A DNA stretch of 64,000 nt, taken from Paenibacillus sp. JCM 10914 (GTDB taxonomy: Bacteria; Bacillota; Bacilli; Paenibacillales; Paenibacillaceae). The position numbers were made by a program, and so were the translations under genes. The notes beneath the pieces are model-generated. The model saw nothing but the letters and a program-made list of their open reading frames with translations. It had not been told where the DNA came from and did no database searches. The stretch covers positions 1-64,000 of the forward strand of contig NZ_BAZR01000017.1 in assembly GCF_001315105.1 (NCBI RefSeq). Direction: 5' to 3'. This document shows, one piece after another, positions 17,316-26,591 of this stretch (the stretch's first letter is position 1; every line of letters starts with the position of its first letter).

Positions 17316-18122
17316 GTGCAGCAAGCAATCGCGATATTAGACTCGGGTGTGGGAGGATTAACGGTCGCCAAAGAAGTGATGAGACAACTCCCGCGGGAGA
17401 AAATCATCTACTTCGGAGATACCGCCCGCGCACCCTACGGACCCCGTACACCGGAAGAAGTCCGTTTATTTACGGAACAGATTGTGGATTATCTCATTCA
17501 GTATGATCCCAAAATGATTGTGATCGCTTGTAATACCGCTACTGCGGCAGCGCTTGATTATATCTCATCCAAAGTGCCGGTTCCCGTCATAGGCGTAATC
17601 CATCCGGGAGCGCGTGCGGCAATTAGTGCTACCAAGACAGGCATGGTTGGCGTAATCGGTACAGTCGGCACGATCGGCAGCGGAGCCTATACCGCGGCTC
17701 TAAAGCAGCTGTCGCCTTATGTTGAGGTGGAGAGCCAGGCTTGCCCAGAGTTAGTGCCGCTTGTAGAGCATGGTTTGTTCCGATCACACGGAGCTCTGCA
17801 AGTCGTCAAAAATTCTCTGGTAGAGATGAGAAAATCGTCGATTGACTGTCTAATTCTAGGATGCACGCATTATCCTTTTCTCATGGACACGATTCAGACG
17901 GTGATGGGATCTCAGGTTAAGCTGATCAGTTCCGCTGATGAAACGGCCCGGGAAGTGAGCACGATCCTGTATGAGAAAGGCCAGCTCGCCAGCAGTGAGG
18001 AAAGCCCGGTTCATCAATTCTTCTGTACAGGCGATCCGGTCATATTTCAGAGCATCGCTTCAGACTGGCTCGGTGACCATATCAAGCGGACACCGGTCGT
18101 ATGGCAGATTACCAAGTTGTGA
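17316..18122 (+). CDS. murI: Glutamate racemase
   Basis: A 268-residue cofactor-independent racemase that makes D-glutamate for peptidoglycan. ILDSGVGGLT gives the substrate Asp, ACNTAT the first catalytic Cys (Cys72) and GCTHYPF the second. IYFGDTARAPYG is also typical. The GTG start is used; the upstream AGGAAG is only moderate. The downstream gene encodes a peptidase that cuts next to D-glutamate, a sensible neighbour. Confidence 0.95.
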   Translation: MQQAIAILDSGVGGLTVAKEVMRQLPREKIIYFGDTARAPYGPRTPEEVRLFTEQIVDYLIQYDPKMIVIACNTATAAALDYISSKVPVPVIGVIHPGARAAISATKTGMVGVIGTVGTIGSGAYTAALKQLSPYVEVESQACPELVPLVEHGLFRSHGALQVVKNSLVEMRKSSIDCLILGCTHYPFLMDTIQTVMGSQVKLISSADETAREVSTILYEKGQLASSEESPVHQFFCTGDPVIFQSIASDWLGDHIKRTPVVWQITKL

Positions 18123-18147
18123 TTCATCCTTAAGTTGTCACATTCCG

Positions 18148-18187
18148 GCCGGACAAGGGATTAGCCTTGTTCGGCTTGTTTGTTTTG
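18148..18187 (+). terminator. Terminator after the glutamate racemase gene
   Basis: GCCGGACAAGG pairs with CCTTGTTCGGC and is followed by TTGTTTGTTTT. Confidence 0.65.
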
Positions 18188-18333
18188 AGATGGAGGTTTG
18201 GGAATTGGCTGTTGCTGCTGCGTTGTACTCCGGCCAATCGTACTTTAATCGAATACATGATGGACAACCGGCTGCTCATATATATGGTATGGACGCTAAT
18301 CGAGGCGGCCCTGCCGCGGAAAGGAACTCTATC

Positions 18334-19539
18334 ATGCAGCAATATGTCGTACAGAAAGGCGACACCTTAAGTCGTGTAGCGGCCAGACATGGTCTGGCGT
18401 TCGAACAGTTGATAACAGCGAACCCATGGGCAGCCCAGCAGTCCTATTTACGTCAGGGACAAATTGTTTATATCCCTGCTTCTTTACGCCGTCGTTATGT
18501 GATTCAAGAGGGAGATACACTTGAGAGCATCGCGGCCACATTCGGATTCAGCTGTGAGGCTCTGGTTGAATTAAACTCTGGTTTGTCCGTCAGCCATCTG
18601 CCTCATGGAAAATCGATTGTGCTTCCGATCTCCGATTGCAATCATCTGATCACGTTATCCGGAGAGTACGGACCAGCCGAGCTTGATCGTGATGTGAGGA
18701 GAATGAAGCAGCGTTATCCATCCGTTACCTGGAGCAGGATCGGAACGAGTGTCCTCGGTAAACCGATCCATGCTGGCCGAGTGGGGGTTGGCGGCAAGCG
18801 GCTTCATATTAACGCGGCTTTACATGCGAATGAATGGATGACAACTCCTTGCCTGATGCGATTTGTTGAAGATTATGCATCCGCATTATCAACGCAGGAT
18901 AGGGCCGTGTATGGACATGATCCTCAGGCATGGTATGATCAATACACGTTATGGATCGTGCCGATGGCGAATCCCGATGGGGTGGAACTCGTGCAAGAGG
19001 GTGTTGGGCCTGCGCATCGGTATTATGAACAGTTACTGCAATGGAATACTAATCGTCAGGACTTTCGCAGATGGAAAGCGAATATTCGCGGGGTGGATCT
19101 CGGCGACCAATTCCCGGCCCACTGGGACGAGGAGAGCCAGCGTCGTGGCAAACAGACGCCGTCCCCTCAAGATTACACAGGGGTGTCGCCGCTTTGTGAG
19201 CCGGAAGCGCAGGCACTGCATGAACATACGCTGCAAATATCGCCGGAGCGGGTCATATCACTGCATAGTCAGGGAAAAGAAATCTATTGGAATTACAGAG
19301 AGCACGAGCCTCCGGAGAGCGAAGCGATGGCACGGATATTGGGCCAAGCAGGAGGCTACCGCCCGGTCAAGCTGCATGGCAGCGATGCCGGCTACAAGGA
19401 CTGGTTCATCCAACATTTTCGCAGGCCTGGCTTTACGGTTGAGATCGGTAATGGCATTAATCCGCTGCCGCTTGCAGATTTCGAAGATTTGTGTGTTGAA
19501 GTAGGCAGTATCCTCTCGGCGTTTATGTCACTGGAATGA
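18334..19539 (+). CDS. Gamma-D-glutamyl-diamino acid endopeptidase (two LysM, M14 peptidase)
   Basis: A 401-residue protein with two LysM repeats (YVVQKGDTLSRVAARHGL at residues 3-20 and YVIQEGDTLESIAATFGF near residue 55) that bind peptidoglycan, then an M14 zinc carboxypeptidase domain. HINAALHANEWMTT supplies the His and Glu zinc ligands, SLHSQG the third ligand region, and FTVEIGNG the catalytic Glu. Architecture and length match endopeptidase I of Lysinibacillus sphaericus, which cleaves spore or cell-wall stem peptides. AAGGAA precedes ATG 18334; no classical signal peptide is seen. Confidence 0.9.
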   Translation: MQQYVVQKGDTLSRVAARHGLAFEQLITANPWAAQQSYLRQGQIVYIPASLRRRYVIQEGDTLESIAATFGFSCEALVELNSGLSVSHLPHGKSIVLPISDCNHLITLSGEYGPAELDRDVRRMKQRYPSVTWSRIGTSVLGKPIHAGRVGVGGKRLHINAALHANEWMTTPCLMRFVEDYASALSTQDRAVYGHDPQAWYDQYTLWIVPMANPDGVELVQEGVGPAHRYYEQLLQWNTNRQDFRRWKANIRGVDLGDQFPAHWDEESQRRGKQTPSPQDYTGVSPLCEPEAQALHEHTLQISPERVISLHSQGKEIYWNYREHEPPESEAMARILGQAGGYRPVKLHGSDAGYKDWFIQHFRRPGFTVEIGNGINPLPLADFEDLCVEVGSILSAFMSLE

Positions 19540-19581
19540 ACAATCCGAAACCCAAGTTCAATGTATACGTATCTTATATTT

Positions 19582-19628
19582 AAGAGACGACCGCTGCTGA
19601 GGGAATATGAAGGCAGTGGTCTCTTTTC
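19582..19628 (+). terminator. Terminator after the LysM/M14 peptidase gene
   Basis: AAGAGA plus CCGCTGC pair with GCAGTGG plus TCTCTT, with a following TTTTC. Confidence 0.6.
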
Positions 19629-19655
19629 GTACACATGATAAAGGAGGGAACTACC

Positions 19656-19928
19656 ATGAAGTGGAGGAGACTATGGTCGCTTCGGCGCTGGACACATGTA
19701 TTTCAGCGGATATCAGGTTATTTGGTTTCTTCCCAGGTTAAGCTAGGGGATAAGCTCTTATTCGTGATTCCCGCTCTACTATACTGGGTCTTGCCAGATA
19801 TTATGCCACTGGTACCCATTGACGATATCGGATTTACCATGCTATTGATGAACGGATTCGTAGCCAGAGTCGAGCGTAAATACCCGCACATTCTCAGAGA
19901 GCATCCGGGTGTTGTCAGGCGTGCATAA
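19656..19928 (+). CDS. Small YkvA/DUF1232-like membrane protein, hypothetical
   Basis: A 90-residue protein with a basic N-terminus and a hydrophobic hairpin around LLYWVLPDIMPLVPIDDIGF, which resembles the short DUF1232 motif (two helices around a proline-Asp turn). AAGGAGGG sits before ATG 19656. The family match is weak; function unknown. Confidence 0.6.
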   Translation: MKWRRLWSLRRWTHVFQRISGYLVSSQVKLGDKLLFVIPALLYWVLPDIMPLVPIDDIGFTMLLMNGFVARVERKYPHILREHPGVVRRA

Positions 19929-20031
19929 TCCATGAAATCGATCTGGTTATCATGCAAGGATGCTTGCGCAAATATCGACGGAGGTCTACAATAACATATT
20001 GAATGAACCATCCGTGAGGAGATGAATATAC

Positions 20032-20334
20032 GTGAAATGTAAAATAACCCGTAACGCGGCGAAAGTGTTAAAGCGAGAATTGGACAAGGAAGAGAATCAG
20101 GGCAAGAAACTGCGCGTCGTAGTTACCCATGCACATGGCGATCATGCCCATTACGGACTTGATCTGGATACACCGAAGGACACCGATGTCGTGGTATCGA
20201 CGGACAAAGAGATCGATGTGATTCTGGAGGTGGGACAACCTTTCCTGGATGGCGTGAAGATCGACTATCTTTACTTTCCGGAAGAGGGATTTGTGATTAC
20301 AAATCCATCCCAAGGCAATCACGGCGACCACTAG
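20032..20334 (+). CDS. A-type iron-sulfur scaffold-like (HesB/IscA fold) protein lacking the cysteines
   Basis: A 100-residue protein that follows the HesB/IscA pattern: an N-terminal helix, then LRVVV, a glycine turn, YGLDLD, VLEVGQPFLDGVKIDYLY and GFVITNP. The three cysteines that bind iron or clusters in IscA are absent. The first is replaced by a THAHGDHAHYG segment and the C-terminal CGC by NHGDH. The only Cys is residue 3. A metal site made of His and Asp is a reasonable guess. GTG start behind GAGGAGATG. Confidence 0.72.
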   Translation: MKCKITRNAAKVLKRELDKEENQGKKLRVVVTHAHGDHAHYGLDLDTPKDTDVVVSTDKEIDVILEVGQPFLDGVKIDYLYFPEEGFVITNPSQGNHGDH

Positions 20335-20365
20335 GCAGCGTCAGGCAAAGAAGGGTGCATTATTA

Positions 20366-20587
20366 ATGGCTAACGATATTCGCGTCTGTGAGAAATGCAG
20401 ACATACCAGATTGAAGACGATCATTCCCAAAATCCAGAAGATGGTCCCCGGCGCCGATATTAAGATCGGCTGCAAATCGTATTGTGGCCCATGCGGCAAA
20501 CGTGCATTTATTTATATTAACGGACGATATGTCAGCGCACCGACGGAAGATGAAGTCCTGGCGAAGGCATTGCCGTTCGTGAAGTAG
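20366..20587 (+). CDS. DUF1450 (YuzB-like) family protein
   Basis: A 73-residue protein with two cysteine pairs, VCEKCRH and CKSYCGPCGK, that may bind metal, followed by FIYINGRYV and the ending LPFVK typical of DUF1450. Family function is unknown. It follows the A-type scaffold-like gene on the same strand by 31 bases, so they may be co-transcribed. Confidence 0.85.
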   Translation: MANDIRVCEKCRHTRLKTIIPKIQKMVPGADIKIGCKSYCGPCGKRAFIYINGRYVSAPTEDEVLAKALPFVK

Positions 20588-20667
20588 CTTGTATCATGTA
20601 TAGTTCTTAAGGCGACCATCCATGCTAAGAGAGCAATAGGAGCCTACATCATGGAAGGAGCTTATAC

Positions 20668-20934
20668 ATGAACAGTCACGATTCCAGTCTTCATTCCAAC
20701 AACCCGAGCAACAGTGCATTAGACTCGATTGAGAAACTGCACCGCGCCGTCTCCTCGGCGATGTCACATCCGTCGGATGAATTGGTCCAGCAGGCAGAGA
20801 ACGCGTTGTCTCATACGGAGAACGCTGTGGGCCAACTGATGGAACACGGAAATCCGAATGCTGTTGAATTGGCCGAAGAACTGTTAGGTGAGGAACAGGA
20901 GCGTCTGTCTAAGCTTCGTTCAACCAGCCGGTAG
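20668..20934 (+). CDS. Small hydrophilic helical protein, hypothetical
   Basis: An 88-residue protein. It begins with a Ser/Asn-rich stretch, then amphipathic helices (LDSIEKLHRAVSSAM, QAENALSHTENAVGQLMEHG). A GGAGC site lies before the ATG. I do not recognise a family; similar short proteins with this helix pattern occur in Bacillales as uncharacterised spore or stress proteins. Confidence 0.6.
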   Translation: MNSHDSSLHSNNPSNSALDSIEKLHRAVSSAMSHPSDELVQQAENALSHTENAVGQLMEHGNPNAVELAEELLGEEQERLSKLRSTSR

Positions 20935-20950
20935 TGTATTGATCCTGTGC

Positions 20951-20988
20951 AAACTGTCCCGCCACGTTATGTGGTGGGACAGTTTTTT
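20951..20988. terminator. Terminator between convergent genes
   Basis: AAACTGTCCC and GCCAC pair with GTGGT and GGGACAGTTT, followed by seven T on the plus strand. Confidence 0.85.
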
Positions 20989-21028
20989 TGTGCTTGTAGC
21001 GGTAATGTTTCGGGTTGAAGAAATAGGT

Positions 21029-23007
21029 TTAATCGACACCAGGCTCCGATTTAAACTGCTTGAGCAGATCATAGGTGATAACCTGATCTGATATTCGCAA
21101 CTGCTTCTGCGTCTCCTCGTAACCTGCGCGGCATGCTTCAATATCGGTTGGCTCACGGTTCCCAGATCATAACAGGTTCCGCCCTCAAGCCCTGCGGTCT
21201 CCGAAGGAAGATAGAACACCTCGGCATTGGAGAATACCCCGCTGCGCAGTGGGATCAGGCGTTCCCGGTCATCGAATAGATGACCTCCGATCCAGTAGTA
21301 AGGCTCTTCGGGTATCCCCAGCAGGTGGAGGATGCTGGGCGTGATGTTCATCATGCCCGAGGCTTCAGCAAATTCTTGTCCTTCGGTGCCGCCGGGAAGG
21401 CGGATGAGCAGAGGCACTTGATTCATAATCTGCTCCATATCGAGCGCGTTTAACTCACGCCCGAGGAAGCGTTCATAGAATGCTTGCTCCTTGATGGAAT
21501 TATCATGGTCTCCATAGATGAGTAGGATCGTATGATCCCATAGTCCCTGTTCCTTCATCGAAGTGACCAATTCGCCGAAAGCTTCATCCACGTAGTGAAT
21601 GGAATGCAGATAATCCCCGAACATCGTTCCTTCGAATTCACCCGTATCCAGCGTGCGGTCATGTGCTGGAATATCATACGGATGATGGCTGGTAAGCGTA
21701 ATCAGGAAGGAGTAGAACGGTTGGGGAATGTCCTTCATATAATCCATGGATTGCTCGAAAAATGCCTTGTCGCTTAATGACCAGCCCAAAATGTCATTCA
21801 ATTCGTAATCGTTCTTGCTGAAGAAGCGATCGTAATTCATCTCCCGGTAGACGGTCGTCCTGTTCCAGAAACTGCTGTCGTAGGCATGAAATACGTTAGC
21901 GGCATATCCCCGCTCTGTTAAAATCTCCGGTAGTGTATCCCATTGCCGATCCGCATATCTCGTAAACACGGATCCTGTCGGCAGCGGTAGCAAGGAACTG
22001 TGAGTGACAAAATCGGCGTCCGAGGTTCTGCCCTGGCCGGTCTGATGATAGAAATTGCTGAAGTAAAGACTCTCGTCCATCAGTCTATTGAAATTAGGCG
22101 TAATCTCCTGACCACCAATCGAACGGCCGATGATGAAGTTCATGAGCGCCTCGGTTTGGATCATAATCACGTTGCTATCTTTATACTTGCCAAAGAGTGG
22201 GCCAGCGTCTGTGGCCTGACGCTGCTTGGCACTGAACCATTGCTCGATTTCCTGCAGCTCTTCCTCGGCCAGCTTCGGGGGTCCGATCAGATGATCTCTG
22301 CTATACCGGTACAGGTCGTAGCCGTGAAACCCGATAAGCCCGGTCACATTGTACAGGGTAACGTTCCACCAGTTACCTTCGAACAGGCCGACTGCCCAAG
22401 TGTCCGAAGCTTTTTTGATCGGGAGGACCGTCATGGCCAAGCCTGCAAGAAGTACAAGTCCTCCGATCAGGAATCGACGGAACAGGGTCTTGCGACGTAA
22501 ACGCCGGGTTTCTCCAGGCATGCTGTAACCGATCGACGTAGGAGCTTTCCCCCGAAATAGGATATAAACGGTTAACGGGATCAGAATGAGCCAGTCGATG
22601 AAGAAGAGCAGATCTCCCCACTGGATCAGAGAGCGTATGCTGCCCCCTAGGGATCCGACTTGGCCGGCTTGCATTAATACGGGAATCGTAATGAAATCCT
22701 CGAAATAGCGGTAGTAGATGAGATCTGCATAAATAATGGCCGTCCACAGCAGATTCAGCAGGGTCAGCCCTATTAGTCTTCCTCTTGGGGGCAACCATAA
22801 GGTCCAGCATGAGATGACCAGCAGCGAACCGACTGCAATCACATAATCGACCAGATTCAATCGCATATTGGCTAAGTGAAGTTGATGGTCTAGCAAAATT
22901 AACTTGTACATCATGAATATAAGGAACAGGAAGTATGAAGTATGCCGATAATGCAACATTCGGGCAGCCCGTTCCCGCAAGTCCAATCTGTGATGGGATG
23001 AGAGCAA
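21029..23007 (-). CDS. LTA synthase family sulfatase-like membrane enzyme, C-terminal frameshift
   Basis: Five N-terminal membrane helices are followed by an extracellular sulfatase-fold domain: NVIMIQTEALMNF (metal and Thr nucleophile region), FYHQTGQGRTSDADF and LLIYGDHDNS match lipoteichoic acid synthases (LtaS/YfnI), which polymerise glycerol phosphate from phosphatidylglycerol. TTG 23007 has AAGGAGG 8 bases upstream; ATG 23040 does not. Near 21156 one G appears lost: the frame then runs on to 20920, whereas one added base restores an ending (GEPTDIEACRAGYEE and so on) that stops at 21029. The catalytic domain is unaffected. Confidence 0.85.
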
Positions 23008-23099
23008 GTATGTAGCCTCCTTTACAGTAGAACCATACAAGCGATAAAGATGTACTTATTATAGCTATACCTGGTGAGATTTCAAATGCACGCGGATAG

Positions 23100-23126
23100 C
23101 AAAAATGCCGCCTGCAGGCGGCATCA
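23100..23126 (-). terminator. Terminator of the rRNA methyltransferase-like gene
   Basis: A 20-base palindrome (ATGCCGCCTG/CAGGCGGCAT) is followed on the minus strand by five T. Confidence 0.75.
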
Positions 23127-23134
23127 GCTTGACG

Positions 23135-24277
23135 CTACTCCCGGTTTCGTGGAGGCAGCGGACCCAAGTATTGATAATACTGGCATTCAATACGGCCATT
23201 AAACAGCTTGCGGCGCTTGTCCGCTTTGCGGCCAAAGTAGTGCTCGAACTGCTTGGTCGGGCTGAGTGCGAAGAATGACCAGGTCGAAAGCGAGTGGGTG
23301 ACGGAGCCGAGCTGCCGGATCAGACGCTCCACTTCTTCCTTTTCACTCAAGCGCTCGCCATAAGGAGGGTTCGTGATGATGCATCCGAATTCTCCCTCTG
23401 GAATAGCTTTGGCTGCAGGCAGCACTTTGAAGTCAATCTCTCCGCCGAGCCCCGCTGCTTTGGCCGCGGCCTTGGCTACTTCGATCGCCTTCGGATCGAT
23501 ATCACTTCCTGCGATGTATAGCGGAATATCGTCCTTGACTGCATCGAAGGCCTCTTCACGAGCTTCCTCCCACCGCTGATCTCCAATGATGTCCCACTGT
23601 TCGGACGGGAAGGAGCGTCGCAGGCCGGGAGCGATGTTCCACGCAAGCAATGCCGCTTCAATCAGGATGGTGCCTGAGCCGCAGCATGGATCATAGAGCG
23701 GGCGGTGAGGTCCCCAGCGGCTTAACTGTAGAAGAGCCGAGGCCATGGTTTCCTTCAGCGGGGCTTCCGTAACCAGCTTGCGATAGCCGCGCTTGTGAAG
23801 CGCTGGTCCTGTCGTATCGAGCGTAAGCAAGGCGCGATCCTTAAGCAGTGACACTTCAATCACATAACGGGGGCCATCCTCAGGGAACCATTCTGTACGG
23901 TGAGAGAGCTTCAGCTTCTCTACAATCGCCTTTTTCACGATACCTTGACAGGCAGGAACGCTGCTAAGCTGGGATTTGTGCGAACGCCCTTCAACCGGGA
24001 ATTCGCCGTCCGCAGGAATCCATTCTTCCCAAGGGAGTGCTTTCGTTCCTTCAAACAGTTCGTCAAAAGTAAGGGCCTTGAACTCCCCCATCTTGACGAG
24101 AATGCGATCGGATGTGCGGAGCCACAGATTGCAGCGGCAAATATCGATGAGATCACCTGAAAAGGTAACCCGGCCGTTTTCTACTTCCATATCGGTGTAG
24201 CCAAGCTCCTTGAGCTCGCGGGCTACGACAGCTTCTAACCCCATCGGGGCTGTCGCGATCAATTGTAAACGAGGCAT
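23135..24277 (-). CDS. THUMP domain class I methyltransferase (RlmL/YpsC-like)
   Basis: An N-terminal THUMP RNA-binding domain (ATAPMGLEAVVARELKELGY at the start) is followed by an SAM-dependent methyltransferase domain with YDPCCGSGTILIEAALLA, AGSDIDPKAI and the catalytic ITNPPYGERL motif for N-methylation of a base. Relatives methylate 23S rRNA guanine 2445. The start is uncertain: ATG 24277 fits the family N-terminus, and ATG 24295 is possible. Confidence 0.9.
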   Translation of the reverse strand: MPRLQLIATAPMGLEAVVARELKELGYTDMEVENGRVTFSGDLIDICRCNLWLRTSDRILVKMGEFKALTFDELFEGTKALPWEEWIPADGEFPVEGRSHKSQLSSVPACQGIVKKAIVEKLKLSHRTEWFPEDGPRYVIEVSLLKDRALLTLDTTGPALHKRGYRKLVTEAPLKETMASALLQLSRWGPHRPLYDPCCGSGTILIEAALLAWNIAPGLRRSFPSEQWDIIGDQRWEEAREEAFDAVKDDIPLYIAGSDIDPKAIEVAKAAAKAAGLGGEIDFKVLPAAKAIPEGEFGCIITNPPYGERLSEKEEVERLIRQLGSVTHSLSTWSFFALSPTKQFEHYFGRKADKRRKLFNGRIECQYYQYLGPLPPRNRE

Positions 24278-24438
24278 TAACGATGTCAACTCCATTTAAC
24301 ATGTGTACGGCGATGGACGCCGCCAGTTCAATCTATATAGTATAGGCGATTGCATTAACTAAGACAATTATCATATGATAGGTTTCGTGAGGTTGAACGG
24401 GAAAGCAGTCATGCGATTAAGAATAAGGAGGCACTTCA

Positions 24439-25050
24439 TTGCTTACGACCCCTGATGAATATGTTAACCAACTGTACCCTGAAGATGAAGAGCTTCAGCA
24501 TATAATTGAGGCTATCCGCGAGCAGGGCATGCCAGAGGTTTCGGTCGCACCGGCTTACGGCAAGCTGTTGACGCTGCTGGTACAGGCGTCCGGTGCCAGC
24601 AGCGTCCTTGAGATCGGCGCGCTCGGCGGCTATAGCGGCATCTGTCTGTGCCGGGGGCTCCCTGCACATGGCAGGCTCACGTCCCTTGAACTGAAGGAAG
24701 AATATGCAGCACTGGCTGGCAAGCATTTGGCAATGGCCGGTTTTCAAGATCAGGTTGAATACCGGATTGGCCCAGCTGCGGACAGTCTAGCGGCTCTGAG
24801 AGAGGAAGGCCGAACTTTCGATTTCTTTTTCATTGATGCGGACAAAGAGAATTATCCGCTCTACCTGGATTATGCGCTGGAGTTGGCCAATCCTGGCGCA
24901 TTAATCGCCGGCGACAATTGTTTTCTCCGCGGGAGAACGCTGAATTCAGAGAAGAATGGACCTTCGGTGCAGGCGGTACGCGATTTTAATGCGCGAATCG
25001 CTGCGGATGAGAGGCTAATCAGCACGCTGCTGCCGGCCTATGACGGTTGA
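24439..25050 (+). CDS. SAM-dependent O-methyltransferase (class I, CCoAOMT-like)
   Basis: A 203-residue protein with the SAM motif VLEIGALGGYSG, the metal-binding FFIDADKENY and GDNCFLRG. These match the cation-dependent O-methyltransferase family (YrrM/caffeoyl-CoA type), which methylates catechol or RNA substrates. TTG start with GGAGG 7 bases upstream. Substrate unknown. Confidence 0.88.
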   Translation: MLTTPDEYVNQLYPEDEELQHIIEAIREQGMPEVSVAPAYGKLLTLLVQASGASSVLEIGALGGYSGICLCRGLPAHGRLTSLELKEEYAALAGKHLAMAGFQDQVEYRIGPAADSLAALREEGRTFDFFFIDADKENYPLYLDYALELANPGALIAGDNCFLRGRTLNSEKNGPSVQAVRDFNARIAADERLISTLLPAYDG

Positions 25051-25080
25051 TTCTGGCCCGCGTGAAATAGAGTTACGTAC

Positions 25081-25121
25081 GAAAGGAGCCGCTCCTGTTA
25101 CATGAGCGGCTCCTTTCGATT
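25081..25121. terminator. Bidirectional terminator
   Basis: A perfect 14-bp stem (25081-25094 with its complement ending at 25117) separates the convergent O-methyltransferase and MFS genes. Confidence 0.85.
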
Positions 25122-25139
25122 TCGTGGTTTATCTGCGTC

Positions 25140-26351
25140 CTACCGAAATTTCGGCGCAGGCTTGTGGGAGAAGAGCTTTCTCTTCACCCAGATCATATTG
25201 ATGATCAGCAGGCAGCCTGACGTAATAAATAGTCCCTCGATGCCGATGAAACCGGAGAGGAAGCCGCCGATGACCGCGCCAAGCATGTTGCCAAGCGCAA
25301 GCGAACTTGTGTTGAAGCCGAAGGATCGGCTCTCCATGCCATCCGGTGTGTACGAGCGAATCAAGGCGTTCACGCTTGGCAGCAGCCCTCCCATGAAGAC
25401 GCCCATCATAAACCGGACGACGATGAGCTGCCAGACGGATAGGACGAAGGCTTGCGGGATTAACGTAAGTCCCGTGCCGATGAGAGCGTAAGTCAATATG
25501 CGATGAGCGCCGACCTTGTCGCTGAGCTTGCCGAGAATCGGTGAAGCGATCATGTTCGATAGGCCGGTTACCGCAATGACGAATCCGGTCCATATCGCGA
25601 TATCCACCGATGACCCGTGAAGCTTCTGTACATACAGAGGCAGCAGTGCCATCGGAGCAATCATAGCGAACTGCAACAGAAACGTAACGGTGAACAGAGC
25701 GGGCAATTGCGGAATATGGCTCAGCTCCTTCAGCCCGGCGATTACTGATACTTGCGGCGTCATAGCGGCCTTCTCTCGGTTAAACTTCTCTTGTACGAGA
25801 AACAAGGCAAGCAGAGAAGCGAGGAATATAAGCCCGCCGGTGATGAAAAAGATCGGCCGGAATCCAACCCAATTCGCCATCAGCCCGCCGATTAATGGAC
25901 CGAGGATTGTACCTGCAACCTGTCCGGATTGCATGATGCCCATCGCGAAGCCCATCCGATTCTTCGGGGTCGTGCCCGAGACAAGGGAGATGGCTGCCGG
26001 GTTAAATCCGGAGATAGTCCCGTTCAACAGAAGTAATACGAGCAAATGCCATGGTTGTGTGGCGAAGCCCATGCATGCAATGACAAGCGCCATGCCGAAG
26101 CCGGATCGAAGCAGCATCAGCTTGCGTCCATACTTATCGGCCACCTTTCCCCATATGGGTTGGAAGATAAATGAGGTCACGAAATTTGCAGCGAATATCA
26201 GCCCTGCCCATATTCCGATCTCTCGGGTGCCCGTAACATTCAGATCTTGTGCCAGATATAACGTGAGGAACGGCGTAATCATGGTCATGCCCGCGTTTAC
26301 TAAAAATTGTCCGAACCAAAGCACAATGAGATTGATTTTCCAACGATTCAA
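25140..26351 (-). CDS. MFS efflux transporter (multidrug, YttB/TetA-type)
   Basis: A 403-residue, 12-helix protein. The motif A copy GKVADKYGRKLMLLRSG lies between helices 2 and 3, and motif C-like segments (GFNPAAISLVSGTTPKNRMG, GILGPLIGG-like) suggest drug/proton antiport. TTG 26351 is chosen because AAGGATGTGA, one base from the consensus, sits 8 bases before it. A longer frame to 26393 has no ribosome site. Substrate unknown. Confidence 0.83.
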   Translation of the reverse strand: MNRWKINLIVLWFGQFLVNAGMTMITPFLTLYLAQDLNVTGTREIGIWAGLIFAANFVTSFIFQPIWGKVADKYGRKLMLLRSGFGMALVIACMGFATQPWHLLVLLLLNGTISGFNPAAISLVSGTTPKNRMGFAMGIMQSGQVAGTILGPLIGGLMANWVGFRPIFFITGGLIFLASLLALFLVQEKFNREKAAMTPQVSVIAGLKELSHIPQLPALFTVTFLLQFAMIAPMALLPLYVQKLHGSSVDIAIWTGFVIAVTGLSNMIASPILGKLSDKVGAHRILTYALIGTGLTLIPQAFVLSVWQLIVVRFMMGVFMGGLLPSVNALIRSYTPDGMESRSFGFNTSSLALGNMLGAVIGGFLSGFIGIEGLFITSGCLLIINMIWVKRKLFSHKPAPKFR

Positions 26352-26591
26352 TGTGCTCGTCACATCCTTTCTAAGTTGTCCATTATGAATCAAGTTGTGG
26401 ATAGATCATCTACGCACTGAAAAATTGCCGTTCTTCCAGTATAACATATTTAAAAAGTGACATTTGCACATATTGTCATAAGATTGTCATTTGATTTTCA
26501 TAGGATGTCCATGGATGTAGGTTGTTACTTACTTTTAAAAAGGGCATAATGTTCTTTAGGAAACTTTATACACATTGATGGGGGCCTAATC

